In this document: piece after piece, positions 35,585-44,863 of the stretch
How the letters are laid out: each line of letters begins with the position of its first letter
Position numbering within the stretch: the stretch's first letter is position 1
Assembly (NCBI GenBank): GCA_947585865.1
Contig: CANPXH010000002.1
Location: 1-64,000, forward strand
Direction of reading: 5' to 3'
Length of the DNA: 64,000 nt
Source: an uncultured Clostridia bacterium
GTDB taxonomy: Bacteria > Bacillota > Clostridia > Lachnospirales > CAG-274
Program-made: the position numbers and the translations under genes
Notes under the pieces: model-generated
What the model was told of the DNA's origin: nothing
The model's database searches: none
What the model saw: the letters and a program-made list of their open reading frames with translations, nothing else

Positions 35585-37865
35585 TCATAAGGCGGTAAAC
35601 AAACCTGTGAGAAAAAAAGACGCTATGGCGCTTGTAACGGGCAAGCCCGTTTACTGCGATGACCTTGCTCCAAAGGATTGCCTTATAATAAAGCTTTTGA
35701 GAAGTCCTCATGCTCACGCTCTTGTTGAGGATATAAATACATCGATCGCAGAAAAGGTGCCCGGTATAGAGGCTATATTCACTTATAAAGACGTACCCGA
35801 CAACAGGTTCACTATGGCAGGGCAGACATATCCCGAGGCAAGCCCTTATGACAGGCTCATTTTGGATAAAAGGCTGAGATATGTAGGCGATCCCGTTGCG
35901 ATAGTGGCGGGAGAAAATGAAAAGGCTGTGGACAAGGCGCTTAAGCTCATAAAGGTAAAATACGATGTGCTTGAGCCCTTGCTGGATTTCAGAAAGGCAA
36001 AGGATAACGACATAATAGTTCATCCGGAAGAAAATTGGAGGTCTCTTTGCCCTGTAGGTGCAGATAATAAAAGGAATCTTTGCGCAAGAGAGGTAAGTGA
36101 AAACGGCGATATAGAAAAGGCATTTTCACAATGTGACGTGATAGTTGAGGAAACCTATCACACAAAGGCAAATCAGCAGGCAATGATGGAGACGTTCAGA
36201 GCCTACGCCACTAAGGATGTATACAATAGGCTAACTATAGTGTCCGCCACACAGATAACATTCCATGTAAGACGTATAGTTGCCACGGCTTTGGGCATAC
36301 CCAAAACAGACGTAAGGGTGATAAAGCCCAGGATAGGCGGAGGCTTCGGCGCAAAGCAGACAGCGGTGATGGAAGTATATCCCGCCTTTGTTACATATAA
36401 GACGGGCAAGAATTCCAAGCTTGTATTTACAAGGGAGGAAACACAGACCGCCTCATCTCCCAGACACGAGATGGAGGTAAGGGTAAAAATAGGAGCAACA
36501 AAAGACGGCGTTATAAAGGCTCTTGAAATGAATACACTTTCCAACACAGGAGCCTACGGTGAGCACGGCCCTACAACTGCAGGACTTACAGGCCACAAGG
36601 CTCTTGCTCTCTACAGCAGGGCAGAGGCATATCGGTTCGTGTATGACGTTGTGTATACCAACGTTATGTCTGCCGGAGCATACAGAGGCTATGGCGCTAC
36701 ACAGGGTATGTTTGCCGTAGAATGTGCCGTAGACGAGCTGGCTCATAAGCTGGATATGGATCCTGCCCGTCTGAGGGAGATAAACATAACAAAGGAAGGC
36801 GACCTTATGCCCGCCTACTATAATGAAACGGCAAATAGCTGTGCTCTTGACCGCTGCCTTGACAGAGTAAAGAAAATGATAGATTGGGATAATAAATATC
36901 CTGCAAGAGATATGGGCAACGGCAAGATACGTTCTGTAGGGCTGGCTCTTGCCATGCAGGGTTCATGTATATCCAATTTGGATGTGGGCTCCGTAGCTCT
37001 TAAGGTAAATGACGATGGCTTTTATTCCCTTATGATAGGCGCTTCGGATATGGGCACAGGCTGCGATACCATACTTTCGCAGATGGCGGCAGACTGTATG
37101 TGCTGTGATGTGGACAACATAATAGTACAAGGCGTAGATACAGACTCTTCGCCTTACGATTCGGGCTCATATGCTTCAAGCACAACATACATCACAGGTA
37201 TGGCTGTTGTAAAGACGTGCGCCGCTCTTACGGAGAAAATAAAGAAATATGGCGCAATACTTTTGGGCTGTGATGAAAAGGATGTGGACTTCAACGGAAA
37301 AGAGGTCTATAAGATATCCTCCGATGAAAAAATATCCTTAAAGGATATAGCCAACAGCTCCATGTGCAATAATCCAAATGCCCTGTATGCTTCGGAGGGC
37401 CATGCTTCTCCCATATCTCCGCCGCCGTTTATGGCAGGCGCCGTAGAGATAGAAGTGGATAAGGAGACGGGCAAGATAGATATTATAGACTATAAGGCCG
37501 TAGTGGACTGCGGCACGGTCATCAATCCGAATCTTGCAAGGGTGCAGACAGAGGGAGGCATTGCTCAGGGCATAGGCATGGCGCTTTATGAGGATATAAG
37601 CTATAACGAAAAGGGCGTTTCAAGATCCAATTCCTTTATGCAATACAAGATACCCACAAGACAGGATATAGGCAATGTGGAGGTGGAGTTTGAATCAAGC
37701 TATGAGCCTACGGGGCCCTTCGGCGCAAAGTCCATAGGCGAGATAGTCATAAACACACCGCCGCCTGCCATTGCAAATGCAGTATATAACGGAACGGGAG
37801 TAAGGATAAGAGAGCTTCCCATAACATCGGAGAAGGTATACAAAGGGATCAAAAATGAAGATTGA
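35577..37865 (+). CDS. Molybdenum hydroxylase catalytic subunit (XdhA/XdhD-like)
   Basis: A 762-residue molybdopterin-binding subunit. Domain a/b hammerhead is at about 15-120. The Mo-binding region contains GGGFGAKQ (about 252), an AYRGYGATQG segment, and the C-terminal FGAKSIGE, whose Glu matches the catalytic base of xanthine oxidase. With the FeS subunit it equals the size of fused E. coli XdhD. The neighbouring selD/yedF/yqeB/mocA genes indicate a labile selenium on the Mo site. Purine hydroxylation (xanthine or a related base) is the likely reaction, because xpt follows; nicotinate is an alternative. ATG 35577 is preferred to TTG 35574. Confidence 0.9.
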   Translation: MADHKAVNKPVRKKDAMALVTGKPVYCDDLAPKDCLIIKLLRSPHAHALVEDINTSIAEKVPGIEAIFTYKDVPDNRFTMAGQTYPEASPYDRLILDKRLRYVGDPVAIVAGENEKAVDKALKLIKVKYDVLEPLLDFRKAKDNDIIVHPEENWRSLCPVGADNKRNLCAREVSENGDIEKAFSQCDVIVEETYHTKANQQAMMETFRAYATKDVYNRLTIVSATQITFHVRRIVATALGIPKTDVRVIKPRIGGGFGAKQTAVMEVYPAFVTYKTGKNSKLVFTREETQTASSPRHEMEVRVKIGATKDGVIKALEMNTLSNTGAYGEHGPTTAGLTGHKALALYSRAEAYRFVYDVVYTNVMSAGAYRGYGATQGMFAVECAVDELAHKLDMDPARLREINITKEGDLMPAYYNETANSCALDRCLDRVKKMIDWDNKYPARDMGNGKIRSVGLALAMQGSCISNLDVGSVALKVNDDGFYSLMIGASDMGTGCDTILSQMAADCMCCDVDNIIVQGVDTDSSPYDSGSYASSTTYITGMAVVKTCAALTEKIKKYGAILLGCDEKDVDFNGKEVYKISSDEKISLKDIANSSMCNNPNALYASEGHASPISPPPFMAGAVEIEVDKETGKIDIIDYKAVVDCGTVINPNLARVQTEGGIAQGIGMALYEDISYNEKGVSRSNSFMQYKIPTRQDIGNVEVEFESSYEPTGPFGAKSIGEIVINTPPPAIANAVYNGTGVRIRELPITSEKVYKGIKNED

Positions 37866-39117
37866 TGTTATATTGATGGCGGCAGGTGCAAGCAAAAGAT
37901 ACGGCAGCGAAAATAAGCTTTTGCACGATCTTAACGGCAAGCCCGTGTTTACCTATGCACTTGAAAATGCCATAGGCCTGAGAAATAAATTAAAAGACGT
38001 GATACAAAATATAATAGTTGTATCCAAATTTGAAGAAATAGAGAAAATATGCTCAGTCTATGAGAACATACTCTATGTTTACAATCCCGATTCTCAAAAG
38101 GGCATATCAGCTTCCATACATAAAGGAGTAGAGACGGGCAATGCCGATAATGCTCTTATGTTTATGGTGTGCGATCAGCCCAATCTGACGATAGATACTC
38201 TCATAGGTCTGACAGCAGGCTTTTTGGCATCGGATAAAACCTTGGGAGCGGTCATATCGCCTGAGGGCGAAGCCTGCAATCCCTGTATATTTGCACCTAA
38301 ATGGCGTAATGAACTGAACCTTATACAGGGAGATAAGGGCGGCAAATCCATTATAAATAAAAATCTTCAGGATGTTTATTTCTATAAATGCGAGAACAGT
38401 GCGGAGCTTATGGATATAGACAAAAAGAATTTTGTCATCTCCATAGTGGGCGCAGGGGGCAAGACATCTCTTATGTACTGTCTTGCCGAAATGTACAGTA
38501 AAAACAATATGAATGTGCTCATGACTACGACCACCCATATATATAAGCCTGAAAGATACAAGTATGCAGCCGATGAGGAGCAGCTTAAAAAAATATGGAG
38601 CAGGGGCGGTATCGGCGTTGTGGGCAAGCCCTGTAAAGACAATAAGCTGACACGGCCGGATGATATGGAAAAATATATTTCTCTTGCCGATGCTGTCATA
38701 ATAGAAGCAGACGGCTCACGGGGAATGCCCTGTAAAGTGCCTTATGACCACGAGCCGGTCATACCGGAAGAAAGCGATATGGTAATAGGCGTAGTCGGTA
38801 TAGATGCAGTGGGCAGAGCCATAAAGGATGTTTGCTACGGCAGTGACAGAGCGGCACAGCTTTTAAACACAGACGAAAGCCATATACTCACGGAAGAAGA
38901 CATTGCCGAGATACTTTCTTCGCCAAGCGGCACAAATAAAAACGTAGGCGGCAAAAAATATTATGTTGTTATAAACAAGTGCGATAACAAGTTATCAAGA
39001 GATAAGGGCAGAAAAATAAAGAGGCTTCTCAAGGATAAGGGCATAAAGGCCTTTGTATGCTCTCTTAAGGACAGCATATATCTGATTGAGAATATAGGTG
39101 GTATGGTATATGACTGA
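37855..39117 (+). CDS. MocA-like cytidylyltransferase fused to YqeC
   Basis: A 420-residue two-domain protein. Residues about 1-185 are a MobA-like nucleotidyltransferase ([18 protein letters not shown], the NTP loop; MVCDQPNL). By homology to MocA/YgfJ it would add CMP to molybdopterin. Residues about 190-420 are YqeC, with a P-loop-like [15 protein letters not shown] and [14 protein letters not shown]. In E. coli the homologues ygfJ and yqeC are separate genes. The fusion places two steps of cofactor maturation on one chain. The end overlaps the selD start. Confidence 0.88.
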   Translation: MKIDVILMAAGASKRYGSENKLLHDLNGKPVFTYALENAIGLRNKLKDVIQNIIVVSKFEEIEKICSVYENILYVYNPDSQKGISASIHKGVETGNADNALMFMVCDQPNLTIDTLIGLTAGFLASDKTLGAVISPEGEACNPCIFAPKWRNELNLIQGDKGGKSIINKNLQDVYFYKCENSAELMDIDKKNFVISIVGAGGKTSLMYCLAEMYSKNNMNVLMTTTTHIYKPERYKYAADEEQLKKIWSRGGIGVVGKPCKDNKLTRPDDMEKYISLADAVIIEADGSRGMPCKVPYDHEPVIPEESDMVIGVVGIDAVGRAIKDVCYGSDRAAQLLNTDESHILTEEDIAEILSSPSGTNKNVGGKKYYVVINKCDNKLSRDKGRKIKRLLKDKGIKAFVCSLKDSIYLIENIGGMVYD

Positions 39118-40141
39118 TAAAAACATATTCTGTAAGGGCGGCGGATGTACGGCAAAGCTGGGTGCGGGAGTGCTTTCCCGCATACTTGAAAAGCTGCCGA
39201 AGGCGCCTTTTGACAAAAATCTCATCGTGGGCTTTGACAGCAGGGATGACGCTGCCGTATATAAAATTTCGGAAGATACGGCTATTGTGCAGACCCTGGA
39301 TTTTTTCCCGCCTATGGTGGAAGACCCATATACCTTCGGGAAGATAGCGGCGGCAAACGCTTTAAGTGATATATACGCTATGGGCGGCTGTGTAAAGACT
39401 GCCCTTAATATCGTATGCTTCCCCGAAAATATGGATCTGAACATACTGGGTCAAATAATGTGCGGCGGATCGGAAAAGGTCATCGAAGCAGGCGGCATAC
39501 TTGCGGGAGGACATTCCATTGCAGACAGCGATGTAAAATACGGCTTGTCCGTCATGGGAATAGCAGACCCACGCAGGATATACAAAAACAACGAAGGAAA
39601 AGCGGGAGATCTGCTTGTGCTCACCAAAAAGCTGGGCGTAGGCATAGTGTGTACGGCAGGCAGAGTCGGAGAGGCTTCAAAAAGAGCTATGAACGAGGCT
39701 GTGGACTCCATGACTATGCTTAACAAATATGCTGCCGATATATGCAAAGGCTATGACGTACACGCCTGTACCGATGTTACGGGCTTCAGCTTGCTGGGGC
39801 ATATCCACGAGATGCTGGACAACAGACTTTCCTGCGAGATATTTGCAGACAGGATACCTTATATTCCCGAAGCGAGAGATTATGCCGATGAGTTCTTACT
39901 GACGGCGGCAGGGCAGAGAAACAGAAACTTTGTGGGAAACAATGTTTTGTTTGAAAATATCAGCTTTGCAATGGAAGAGATACTTTTCGATCCACAGACC
40001 TCGGGGGGATTGCTTATAGCTCTTTCAGAGGATCAGGCGGAAAAAATGCTTTCCGAAATGAAGGAAAAGGGTATGCCTGCCGAAATAGTGGGAAGGCTTA
40101 CGGAAAAAAAGAATATAGAAATACTTGTAAAAGGAGAATAA
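39110..40141 (+). CDS. selD: Selenophosphate synthase
   Basis: A 343-residue enzyme that makes selenophosphate from selenide and ATP. The catalytic loop reads [11 protein letters not shown]. Compared with E. coli GAGCGCK, the essential Cys and the Lys are kept and the second Cys is Ala. Metal and ATP motifs [25 protein letters not shown] and [13 protein letters not shown] are intact. There is no in-frame TGA, so this is the Cys form, not a selenoprotein. ATG 39110 is preferred over GTG 39098, with GGTGG 8 bp before it. No selA/selB is in the window, so selenium here may serve the cofactor only. Confidence 0.92.
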   Translation: MTDKNIFCKGGGCTAKLGAGVLSRILEKLPKAPFDKNLIVGFDSRDDAAVYKISEDTAIVQTLDFFPPMVEDPYTFGKIAAANALSDIYAMGGCVKTALNIVCFPENMDLNILGQIMCGGSEKVIEAGGILAGGHSIADSDVKYGLSVMGIADPRRIYKNNEGKAGDLLVLTKKLGVGIVCTAGRVGEASKRAMNEAVDSMTMLNKYAADICKGYDVHACTDVTGFSLLGHIHEMLDNRLSCEIFADRIPYIPEARDYADEFLLTAAGQRNRNFVGNNVLFENISFAMEEILFDPQTSGGLLIALSEDQAEKMLSEMKEKGMPAEIVGRLTEKKNIEILVKGE

Positions 40142-40143
40142 TT

Positions 40144-40746
40144 ATGATAAAGGTAAACGCTATGGGAGACCCTTGTCCCATACCTGTTGTAAAAACTAAA
40201 AATGCAATAAAGGAGCTGGGTGGCAGCGGTCAGGTGGAAACGCTTGTGGATAATGAAATAGCCGTTCAGAACCTGACTAAGATGGCAAATCAGAAGGGCT
40301 ACAAGGTTGCCTCCGAAAAGCTTGGAGACAACAGATACAAGGTGGTAATGACAATAGGCGAGGCCGCAGCCGAAGAAAAAAAAGATGATATATGCGTACC
40401 CGATATGCGTGGAAACAAGCTTGTCGTCATATCATCATCCCATATGGGCAGCGGCGATGATGAGTTGGGAGCTGTTCTTATGAAGGCTTTTATATTTGCT
40501 CTTACTCAGCAAGACGAGCTCCCGTCAGCTATTGTTTTTTATAACGGCGGAGCCAAGCTTACCTGCGAAAACTCACCTACGCTGGAGGATATAAGATCTC
40601 TTGAAGCACAGGGCGTCGAGATAATGACCTGCGGCACCTGTCTCGATCACTATGGACTGAGCGACAAGCTCATGGTAGGCAGCGTTACCAATATGTATGC
40701 CATAGTTGAAAAAATGATGGGTGCAGGTCTTATAATAAGGCCATGA
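40144..40746 (+). CDS. yedF: Selenium metabolism protein YedF (TusA-DsrE-like)
   Basis: A 200-residue protein. An N-terminal TusA-like domain with the MGDPCPIPVVKTKNAI Cys motif (about 6-21) is joined to a C-terminal DsrE-like half with GSGDDELGAVLMKAF and MTCGTCLDHYG (about 98-175). It is a marker of selenium-dependent molybdenum hydroxylase clusters and probably carries selenium to the cofactor. The stop overlaps the next start (ATGA). Confidence 0.9.
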   Translation: MIKVNAMGDPCPIPVVKTKNAIKELGGSGQVETLVDNEIAVQNLTKMANQKGYKVASEKLGDNRYKVVMTIGEAAAEEKKDDICVPDMRGNKLVVISSSHMGSGDDELGAVLMKAFIFALTQQDELPSAIVFYNGGAKLTCENSPTLEDIRSLEAQGVEIMTCGTCLDHYGLSDKLMVGSVTNMYAIVEKMMGAGLIIRP

Positions 40747-41861
40747 TATATTTTGACAATGCGGCAACGACTATACAAAAGCCAAGGTCTGTGAAAAGGG
40801 CTGTGTACAATGCCATAGATACTATGGGCAATCCTTCCAGAGGCGCTCATGAGCCTGCGCTTAAAGCGGCAAGGCTGGTGTATGATACAAGAGAAAGACT
40901 TGCCAGGCTCTTCGGCATAAGCGATCCTTCAAGGATAGCCTTTGCACTGAATGCCACAGATGCTCTTAATATGGCGGTAAACGGTCTTGTAAGAAGCTCG
41001 GACAATATCATCACATCCATGTGGGAGCACAATTCCGTATTAAGGCCGCTTTACGCAAGAGGCGCCAAGCTTACGCTTATAAAGTCGGACAGGCTTGGCA
41101 GGCACGATTATACATTTGAGGTAAAGGAAAACACAAAAGCGATATTTATAAACCATGCTTCAAATGTGACCGGCAACGTGACCGATATAAAAAGGATATC
41201 TGACATCGCTCATAAAAATAATGCGCTTCTCGTTGTGGATGCCGCCCAGACAGCAGGCTGTACAGATATAAATGTTGAAGATATGGGTATAGATGTGCTT
41301 TGCTTTACAGGGCATAAAGGACTTATGGGCCCACAGGGAACAGGGGGCATATATGTGCGAAAGGGCGTGGATATCAAGCCCTTCCGTACAGGTGGCAGCG
41401 GTATACACAGCTTTGACAAAAGGCATCCGTCTGATATGCCTGAAGCCCTTGAGGCCGGCACGCTTAACTGCCATGGCATAGCAGGGCTAAACGCTGCGCT
41501 CATATTTATGGAAAACATCGGCACAGAAAATATATACGGCAGAAAAAAAGCGCTTGAAAAACGGTTCATAAGCGGCATAGAAGATATAAAGGGCATAAGG
41601 ATATACGGCGATATATCTGCGGAGGAAAGAGCCTGCGTTGTCACACTCAATATTGAAGGCATATCCTCGGATGTGCTTTGCGACAGGCTTTGGACAGAAT
41701 ATGGCATATGCACGAGAGCGGGAGCGCATTGCGCACCGCTTATCCATAAGGCTCTCGGCACAGACGATATAGGAGCAGTACGATTCAGCTTTTCCTATTT
41801 CAACACAGAAGAAGAGATAGACAAAGGGATACAGGCTCTTAAGGAGATATCCGAACTATGA
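40743..41861 (+). CDS. Cysteine desulfurase/selenocysteine lyase-like aminotransferase
   Basis: A 372-residue class V PLP enzyme. It begins MIYFDNAATTIQKP, has the Schiff-base Lys in CFTGHKGLMGPQG (about 188-196) and a mobile-loop Cys in TRAGAHCAPLIH (about 326-337). This is the CsdB/SufS-like type. Placed between yedF and the DUF3343 gene, it probably mobilises selenium (or sulfur) from amino acid for the Mo cofactor rather than making FeS clusters. Substrate preference is inferred from context. Confidence 0.87.
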   Translation: MIYFDNAATTIQKPRSVKRAVYNAIDTMGNPSRGAHEPALKAARLVYDTRERLARLFGISDPSRIAFALNATDALNMAVNGLVRSSDNIITSMWEHNSVLRPLYARGAKLTLIKSDRLGRHDYTFEVKENTKAIFINHASNVTGNVTDIKRISDIAHKNNALLVVDAAQTAGCTDINVEDMGIDVLCFTGHKGLMGPQGTGGIYVRKGVDIKPFRTGGSGIHSFDKRHPSDMPEALEAGTLNCHGIAGLNAALIFMENIGTENIYGRKKALEKRFISGIEDIKGIRIYGDISAEERACVVTLNIEGISSDVLCDRLWTEYGICTRAGAHCAPLIHKALGTDDIGAVRFSFSYFNTEEEIDKGIQALKEISEL

Positions 41862-42082
41862 AAGAAAAAAGGCTTTATACCATAATTACATTCAGCCATA
41901 CCACAGAAGCCATGGCATTTGAAAAAAGGTGTATGGCGGAAAGCATACCGGGCAGGCTCATACCCCTGCCTGTTAAAATTTCGGCAGGCTGCGGTCTGGC
42001 ATGGCGTATGGCGCAGGAGGAGTATGTAATATACTCTGATAAAATAACGGGCTTTGAGGGCATATATACCCTTGAGATGTAA
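41858..42082 (+). CDS. DUF3343 protein (putative Se carrier-like)
   Basis: A 74-residue protein of the DUF3343 family, starting with YTIITFSHTTEAMAFEKRC and ending with an SAGCGLAWR segment. The Cys-Gly pair is the only obvious reactive site. It occurs regularly beside yedF, csd and selD in selenium-dependent hydroxylase clusters. The start overlaps the preceding stop by 4 bp. The biochemical role is unknown. Confidence 0.8.
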   Translation: MKEKRLYTIITFSHTTEAMAFEKRCMAESIPGRLIPLPVKISAGCGLAWRMAQEEYVIYSDKITGFEGIYTLEM

Positions 42083-42093
42083 GGAGGAGCACG

Positions 42094-42909
42094 ATGAAGA
42101 AACCGTTTATTGTTGTAAGGGGGGGAGGAGATATTGCCACGGGTACGATACATACCTTGTGGACAGCAGGGCTTATACCCGTTGTGCTCGAAACAGACAA
42201 GCCCTCTGCAATAAGACGCAGGGTATCCGTGTGCGAGGCTGTGTATGACGGCGAAAGTACAGTTGACGGAATGAAGGCGGTAAGAGCGTATGGCATTGAA
42301 AATGTTTACGATATAATAAATGAAAATAATGTGCCTGTGCTTACAGATGAGAAGGGAGAAAGCATACAAAGGCTTGCTCCCGATATTTTAATAGACGGCA
42401 TACTGGCCAAAAGAAATATAAATACCCATATCCGTATGGCTCCCTTGACTATCGCTTTGGGACCGGGCTTTAGGGCAGGCGTTGATGTACACTATGTTAT
42501 AGAGACCCAAAGAGGACACGATCTGGGCAGGATAATAGAAAAGGGCAGTGCGGCAAAAAATACGGGTATCCCCGGGAATATAGGAGGATATACCGCAGAA
42601 AGAGTGATACATTCACCTGCCGACGGTATCATCAAAACAGTTAAGGACATAGGCAGCTTTGTGGAAAAAAACGACATTATCGCCCTTGTGGGAAATGAAG
42701 GAGTGCCTGCTTCCCTTACAGGCATCATAAGAGGTATTATAAGGGATGGATACAGCGTGCATAAAGGACTTAAAATAGCCGATATAGATCCGCGCAGGGA
42801 GGAATACGGCAATTGCTTTACCGTTTCGGACAAGGCAAGATGTATAGGCGGCAGCGTACTTAGGCTTGTGTGCAGGTTTATGGTGGATATGAATGAAAAG
42901 GATATTTGA
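42094..42909 (+). CDS. yqeB: Selenium-dependent molybdenum cofactor protein YqeB
   Basis: A 271-residue protein, with an N-terminal VVRGGGDIATGTIHTLW nucleotide-like loop (about 6-22) and a later PVLTDEKGESIQRLAPDILIDG. It matches YqeB, a genome-context marker of labile-selenium molybdenum enzymes; the reaction is not known. It overlaps xdhC by 17 bp. GTG/TTG alternatives are not needed because GGAGGAG precedes the ATG. Confidence 0.87.
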   Translation: MKKPFIVVRGGGDIATGTIHTLWTAGLIPVVLETDKPSAIRRRVSVCEAVYDGESTVDGMKAVRAYGIENVYDIINENNVPVLTDEKGESIQRLAPDILIDGILAKRNINTHIRMAPLTIALGPGFRAGVDVHYVIETQRGHDLGRIIEKGSAAKNTGIPGNIGGYTAERVIHSPADGIIKTVKDIGSFVEKNDIIALVGNEGVPASLTGIIRGIIRDGYSVHKGLKIADIDPRREEYGNCFTVSDKARCIGGSVLRLVCRFMVDMNEKDI

Positions 42910-43792
42910 AATACTTAGGGAAAGAAACAAAACCATGCTTACCGTCGTAATAAATACCGAAGGCTCCGTTCCGGGAAAAACGGGAGCATATATGCTGGTA
43001 GGAGACGAAGGCAGAATATACGGCAGCGTAGGCGGAGGAAAGCTTGAATATTTTGTTGTGTCAAAAGCAAAGGAGCTTATGGATAAAAAGGTATGCTGCG
43101 TCTGTGATATCGATACTGCCGATATGGGAATGGTATGCGGCGGCAGGGCAAGCATACTCTTTTATTATGCGGATGACCATATTGGGCAAAAGGGCGCTGA
43201 CGCCTGTAAAAGCGGCAGACCCTACTGGCTTATGCTCCCTCTTCACAAGGGCAGGGCCGATATAATATATGATATCGAAAAGGATGTATACAGATTTACG
43301 GATGACAAATATTATTATGAAAAATTTAATTACGATGGCATTGTATATGTTTTCGGCGGAGGGCATTTGGCTCGGGAAACGGTGCCTTTGTTAAAACACA
43401 CGGGCTTCAGGGTAACTGTGATAGACGACAGAGATGAATATGTGCGGCTTTTCTCCGAGGCTGATGACACACTGTGTACAGACTATGACAATATACCTGT
43501 CCATGTAAATGAAAATGATTATATAGTCATAATGACAAGAGGGCATATGGGAGATCACAAGTGTGAAAGGTTTGCTCTTGGCACAAGGGCATCATATATA
43601 GGAGTCGTAGGCAGCAAGGCAAAGACACGGTATATAAACGAAAAGCTTTTATCCGAAGGGATAAGTGAGGATCAGCTCAAGCGTATCACTACGCCCATAG
43701 GGCTCGACATAGGGAGCAAAACTCCCGAAGAAATAGGCATCAGCATTTGTGCGCAGCTTATAAAAATAAGATCGGAAAAGTTTAAAAAGTAA
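42893..43792 (+). CDS. xdhC: XdhC/CoxI family molybdenum cofactor insertion protein
   Basis: A 299-residue protein. The N-terminal XdhC_CoxI part has VINTEGSVPGKTGAYMLV and VCGGRASILF (about 16-90). The C-terminal Rossmann part has VYVFGGGHLARETVPLLK (about 149-166) and IGVVGSKAKTRYINEKL. XdhC binds Mo cofactor, promotes its sulfuration (here perhaps selenation) and inserts it into the hydroxylase. It is the last gene of the operon; xpt follows with its own promoter. Confidence 0.9.
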   Translation: MKRIFEILRERNKTMLTVVINTEGSVPGKTGAYMLVGDEGRIYGSVGGGKLEYFVVSKAKELMDKKVCCVCDIDTADMGMVCGGRASILFYYADDHIGQKGADACKSGRPYWLMLPLHKGRADIIYDIEKDVYRFTDDKYYYEKFNYDGIVYVFGGGHLARETVPLLKHTGFRVTVIDDRDEYVRLFSEADDTLCTDYDNIPVHVNENDYIVIMTRGHMGDHKCERFALGTRASYIGVVGSKAKTRYINEKLLSEGISEDQLKRITTPIGLDIGSKTPEEIGISICAQLIKIRSEKFKK

Positions 43793-43821
43793 TTGAAAAA
43801 TGTGTTTATATGTTGTAAAAT
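43793..43821 (+). promoter_or_regulatory. xpt promoter
   Basis: TTGAAA (43793-43798), a 17-bp spacer and TAAAAT (43816-43821), directly after the xdhC stop. The leader is only about 30 nt, too short for a purine riboswitch. Confidence 0.75.
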
Positions 43822-43859
43822 GTAGGAAATATAAATACATTAAGAAAGGACTGTGCTTT

Positions 43860-44447
43860 ATGAATTTCCTGGAAAAAAAGATAGTGGAACAAGGTGTTGT
43901 TGAAGAGGGCAATGTTTTAAAAGTCGACCGTTTTTTAAATCACCAAATGGATATAAATTTATTCAATGAAATGGGAAAGGAATTTAAAAAGCGCTTTAAG
44001 GATGTGGAAATAAACAAGATAATAACAATAGAGGCTTCAGGCATAGGCATTGCGTGCGTGGTGGCGCAGCACTTTGACGTGCCTGTGGTATTTGCCAAGA
44101 AGTCAAAGAGCATAAATATAGAAGGCGAAATGTACATAGCGGAAGTAGAGTCCTTTACCCATAAGTGCAAGAATCAGGTGATAGTTTCCAAAAAGCTTAT
44201 AAGCCCCGATGACAAAATACTTATAATAGACGATTTTCTTGCAAACGGCTGTGCTCTTCAAGGACTGATCTCCATAGTGAAGGATGCCGGGGCAGAGGTG
44301 GCAGGCATAGGCATAGCTATAGAAAAGGGCTTCCAAAACGGCGGAAAGATAATAAGAAATTTAGGCTACAAACTTGAATCTCTTGCAATAGTGGAGTCTA
44401 TGGATCCAAGCACGGGAAAGGTATCCTTTGCATCTCAGGGTATATAA
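43860..44447 (+). CDS. xpt: Xanthine phosphoribosyltransferase
   Basis: A 195-residue PRTase. It begins MNFLEKKIVEQGVV and has the PRPP-binding loop ILIIDDFLANGCALQG (about 124-139), where Ala-Asn-Gly is the typical Xpt form. It salvages xanthine to XMP. ATG 43860 follows GAAAGGA and is chosen over an upstream in-frame ATG at 43800, which would add 20 residues without homology. Next to the hydroxylase operon it offers the anabolic branch of xanthine use. Confidence 0.93.
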   Translation: MNFLEKKIVEQGVVEEGNVLKVDRFLNHQMDINLFNEMGKEFKKRFKDVEINKIITIEASGIGIACVVAQHFDVPVVFAKKSKSINIEGEMYIAEVESFTHKCKNQVIVSKKLISPDDKILIIDDFLANGCALQGLISIVKDAGAEVAGIGIAIEKGFQNGGKIIRNLGYKLESLAIVESMDPSTGKVSFASQGI

Positions 44448-44522
44448 GCGGTATGCCGATAGCTGCTTGCAAAAGCCGTGTGCGGACCTTTCGGACAGTA
44501 TGATATCAAGCTGTTTTACATA

Positions 44523-44558
44523 AAAAACGGACTGTTTTTTGCAGTCCGTTTTTTATGT
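44523..44558 (+). terminator. xpt terminator
   Basis: AAAAAACGGACTG pairs with CAGTCCGTTTTTT around a 7-nt loop, ending in T. Its stem core is the same as the hairpins that flank repeat copy C. Confidence 0.85.
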
Positions 44559-44561
44559 ATT

Positions 44562-44588
44562 ATAATGCAGATGATGGGAGTTGAACCC
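44562..44588 (+). repeat. attL-like 27-bp copy of the tRNA-Leu 3' end
   Basis: Identical over 27 bp to 48448-48474, the 3' end of the minus-strand tRNA-Leu gene with its discriminator base, T-stem and half of the T-loop. The remaining tRNA body is missing here. The repeat in direct orientation brackets 3.9 kb containing the macAB-like genes. Confidence 0.85.
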
Positions 44589-44677
44589 GTAAACCGTCTC
44601 TTAAAACACAAGTAAATAATGAGGTTTCGCCGTACACTATTTTGGCAACAGTTTTGGCAACAACTGCGCAGCCTCAT

Positions 44678-44824
44678 CTATGTGCTTTTCAAAGGCAAGC
44701 AAGCCCATATGGTCGGGATGTTTTTCGCTTTGTCCGTGGGATATCCTGACTGTTTTTTGCCGTTTGTTACAAAGCAGCCTGTCAGGAATAAAGCCGAGAT
44801 CAATAAAAGTAGTATTTTTTTCAT
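44678..44824 (-). pseudogene. Truncated lipoprotein gene at the island edge
   Basis: On the minus strand a GGAGAGA site precedes MKKILLLLISALFLTGC, a clear lipoprotein signal with lipobox, but the frame stops after 48 residues. A second frame (minus, ending at 44637) runs open through the same DNA and ends QLLPKLLPK. Endings of that sort occur in some recombinases, but I cannot confirm one. The region is probably the remains of genes cut by a deletion next to the attachment site. It may also be a genuine small lipoprotein. Confidence 0.45.
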
Positions 44825-44863
44825 AAATTCTCTCCTAACTTAGTTGTGGTTAGTATCTGAATT

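Noticed and set aside
39098-40141. selD start at GTG 39098
   Set aside because: ATG 39110 has a better ribosome-site distance and the extra four residues are not expected in SelD.
43793-43860. Purine riboswitch in front of xpt
   Set aside because: The leader from the promoter is only about 30 nt and lacks the three-way junction sequences of the guanine aptamer.
44562-44588. A second tRNA-Leu gene at the 27-bp match
   Set aside because: Only the T-arm half and acceptor 3' strand are present; no D-arm, anticodon or 5' acceptor can be found.
44637-44831. Tyrosine recombinase C-terminus in the frame ending LLPKLLPK
   Set aside because: No recombinase box or catalytic Arg/His/Tyr pattern is visible, so it is recorded only as an unresolved remnant.
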